Shown in pieces: positions 62,428 through 64,000 of a stretch of 64,000 nt of DNA. Made by a program: the position numbers and the translations under genes. Below the pieces are notes generated by a model. It was not told the origin of the DNA. It ran no database searches and saw only the letters and a list, made by a program, of their open reading frames with translations. The stretch is taken from NCBI GenBank assembly GCA_002723275.1, contig PBNZ01000004.1, forward strand, positions 183,175 to 247,174, in the 5' to 3' direction. The DNA comes from Planctomycetaceae bacterium (GTDB lineage Bacteria > Planctomycetota > Planctomycetia > Pirellulales > Pirellulaceae). How positions within the stretch are numbered: the stretch's first letter is position 1; each line of letters opens with the position of its first letter.

Positions 62428-63751
62428 GAAAGCTACCGTCAACCGTCGTTCTTTCGGTACCTCCGTCCTGATTCTGACGCTCTGTCTGAGCTTCGCCTCC
62501 CAAGCGGCCGCTCAGCGAGACAACCCACTGCGTCGCGGATCTGCAGATGGAGGACAATTCCCAGAATTTACGGATGATCAAATCCAGCAGACTAGCTTCC
62601 TGGACGAATCTTCGCATGACACTTCGGTGGTTGTATCGGAGGATGGCTGTTGTGATTCGTGTGGCGACATTTCATGCAATGGTTGCTGGCACGGCTGTAT
62701 TCCCGTCTGGGGAAGCATTGAGTATCTGCTTTGGTGGCAACAAGATGCGAACTTGCCGCCGATGGCGACCACCAGCGCCGCGGGCACGGATCGTAACGTC
62801 GCGGGTATCCTGGGTGAGTCGGGCACGGAAATCATTTGGGGTGGTGATGTCGCCACCGACGCATTGTCAGGCGGTCGCCTGACGGTGGGTGTCTGGTTGG
62901 ACCCGTGCGCCCGTATTGGGATCGCCGGTCGCGGCTTCGCCCTGCAACAGGGCAGCGCCGAATTCTCAGCCGACTCAACAACCGTACCGATTCTGGCACG
63001 ACCGTTTTTTAATGCTTTCACGGGCGTCGAAGATGCCTTCCTCTACGGATATCCGGCGGAGCTAACAGGCTCGGTCGACATCGCCTTGGAGTCGGAAGTG
63101 CACGGTATTCAGACTTTTTTGCGTCACGAACTACGACGAGGCTGTAACTATCGAATTGATTCAGTGCTCGGATATCGCTACTTGGGAGTCAGCGAATCAT
63201 TGCAGATCAACTCGGCCACCGAATTCATCGATTCTTCTGAAAGCCAATTTGGTACGGTGATCGAACAGTTTGATCTGTTTGACGTCGAGAACGACTTTAA
63301 TGGTGGCGAAATCGGCATCATGGGACACTCGGTCGATGGACGCTGGACGTTGGATTTTCACGCCACGGTCTCACTTGGTGAGATGCGTCAAAGAGCGACC
63401 GTCGCCGGTTCCAGTGTCGTCACTCCAGCCGGCCTACCTGGCACGGAACTCATTGGAGGTCTGTTAACTCAGGAAAGCAACATTGGCATTTACGAAGCCA
63501 ATCACTTCACCGTGATTCCTGAAGCAAGTTTCACGCTGGGCTATTTCATTACCCCGCGTCTCGATTTGTCGGTCGGTTACACCTTCCTCTACGTCAATCG
63601 CTTGAGTCGACCGGGACAAGTCGTCGATCACGAAGTCAATTTGACTCAGCAAACCGGACCCCTCGAAGGGCCCGCTCGACCGGAATTTGTTTTCCGGGAC
63701 AGCGACTATTGGCTCCAAGGCCTCAACATCGGCCTCAACCTTCGATACTAG
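62426..63751 (+). CDS. BBP7-family outer-membrane beta-barrel protein
   Basis: The protein has 441 residues. A signal peptide (RRSFGTSVLILTLCLSFASQ) ends at AAAQ, followed by a linker with a Cys cluster (DGCCDSCGDISCNGCWHGC). The barrel starts with PVWGSIEYLLWWQQDANLPP, a hallmark of the planctomycete BBP7 family, and continues with strands alternating aromatic and polar residues (YRIDSVLGYRYLGVSESLQI, WTLDFHATVSLGEM), ending in the C-terminal strand YWLQGLNIGLNLRY, whose terminal aromatic residue fits insertion by the BAM complex. It is probably an outer-membrane porin or surface protein. No partner gene shares its strand here. Confidence 0.93.
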   Translation: MKATVNRRSFGTSVLILTLCLSFASQAAAQRDNPLRRGSADGGQFPEFTDDQIQQTSFLDESSHDTSVVVSEDGCCDSCGDISCNGCWHGCIPVWGSIEYLLWWQQDANLPPMATTSAAGTDRNVAGILGESGTEIIWGGDVATDALSGGRLTVGVWLDPCARIGIAGRGFALQQGSAEFSADSTTVPILARPFFNAFTGVEDAFLYGYPAELTGSVDIALESEVHGIQTFLRHELRRGCNYRIDSVLGYRYLGVSESLQINSATEFIDSSESQFGTVIEQFDLFDVENDFNGGEIGIMGHSVDGRWTLDFHATVSLGEMRQRATVAGSSVVTPAGLPGTELIGGLLTQESNIGIYEANHFTVIPEASFTLGYFITPRLDLSVGYTFLYVNRLSRPGQVVDHEVNLTQQTGPLEGPARPEFVFRDSDYWLQGLNIGLNLRY

Positions 63752-63894
63752 TCTCGAACCGTCCAGCAGCCTAGAAAATGCACGCAACGCTAGCGTAGAA
63801 TCTGTTAAATCAGGGCAAGTCTACAGGATACACGCCGGTCGCGGATGAAGGCAAAGCCTGACGCCGGTGGGAACCGATACACAGTTGGAGAAGC

Positions 63895-63917
63895 GGAGTC
63901 AGGTCTGCTCTGACCCC
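63895..63917. repeat. REP-like hairpin element
   Basis: GGAGTCAG (63895-63902) and CTGACCCC (63910-63917) form an 8-bp stem with one G-U pair and a 7-nt loop, in a context (AGCGGAGTCAGG, CTCTGACCCC) like the REP/BIME sequences spread by RAYT transposases. A direct repeat of ACGCCGGT occurs just upstream. Only one copy is in the window. Confidence 0.5.
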
Positions 63918-64000
63918 TACCAACTGCCCACCGATCAATAGGACGACGTGGCGATGCCGATGCGCAAGGATGCGATTTCGTGGCTATTCTCTCGATTTGT

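Noticed and set aside
1..64000. Search for CRISPR arrays, insertion sequences, phage genes and rRNA/tRNA genes
   Set aside because: No regularly spaced repeats, transposase or integrase motifs, or RNA-gene signatures were noticed by eye. A software scan (tRNAscan-SE, ISfinder) would be needed to be certain.

Overview
The window looks like a chromosomal segment of a planctomycete, most likely Pirellulales. The evidence is a BBP7-type outer-membrane barrel, an ECF sigma factor next to a membrane-anchored Ser/Thr kinase, a Tat-exported Gfo/Idh/MocA oxidoreductase, a PQQ-propeller protein and an exosortase-linked polysaccharide locus. I saw no phage, insertion sequence, CRISPR array, rRNA or tRNA gene. 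Function calls rest on motifs read by eye, not on database searches.

Region 1 (1-5412, minus strand): a large multi-pass membrane protein with an N-terminal zinc ribbon, cut by the left edge; a Ser/Thr kinase with a membrane C-terminus and its ECF sigma factor; and a small exported CAP/SCP protein followed by a convincing intrinsic terminator.

Region 2 (5805-41793): a very large surface-polysaccharide locus. Twenty-four genes lie head to tail on the minus strand from 38110 down to 5805, mostly with 4-nt stop/start overlaps or short gaps. Read in transcription order they encode an exosortase, a Wzc-type tyrosine autokinase, a 1447-aa TPR protein, an EpsI-type protein, GT2 and GT4 glycosyltransferases, a Wzx-like flippase, a Wzy/ligase-like protein, an APH-fold kinase, a Gfo/Idh-epimerase fusion, two DPM1-type GT2 paralogues (one without its catalytic Asp motifs), a GT39 enzyme, a PHP-like protein, a GlpD-like flavoprotein, methyltransferases, more GT4 enzymes, a nucleotide-sugar epimerase, an AsnB-type amidotransferase, a GINT1-like propeller protein and a UPF0104-type membrane protein. 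A NusG/RfaH-like factor is divergent at the head of the locus, and a Wza-like export lipoprotein and a proline-rich lipoprotein follow on its far side. The locus is therefore expected to build, modify, flip, polymerise and export a complex glycan. No initiating polyprenyl-phosphate sugar transferase and no exosortase substrate are visible here.

Region 3 (42282-53439): mixed single genes. These are a small secreted protein, a Tat-exported oxidoreductase, a PQQ-propeller protein behind an extended -10 promoter, cardiolipin synthase, a GNAT-like protein, an epimerase, an RlmI-like methyltransferase, a repeat/PDZ protein and a Tat-exported protein of unknown function.

Region 4 (53581-62427, minus strand): the most unusual cluster. 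It holds a truncated SecA-family ATPase, a GAF-TM-HlyD fusion, a second HlyD-type adaptor, a PqqD-M50 protease-HlyD fusion and a DUF3467 protein with its own terminator. I propose it as a candidate undescribed export or peptide-processing system. The window ends with a BBP7 outer-membrane protein on the plus strand and a REP-like hairpin.
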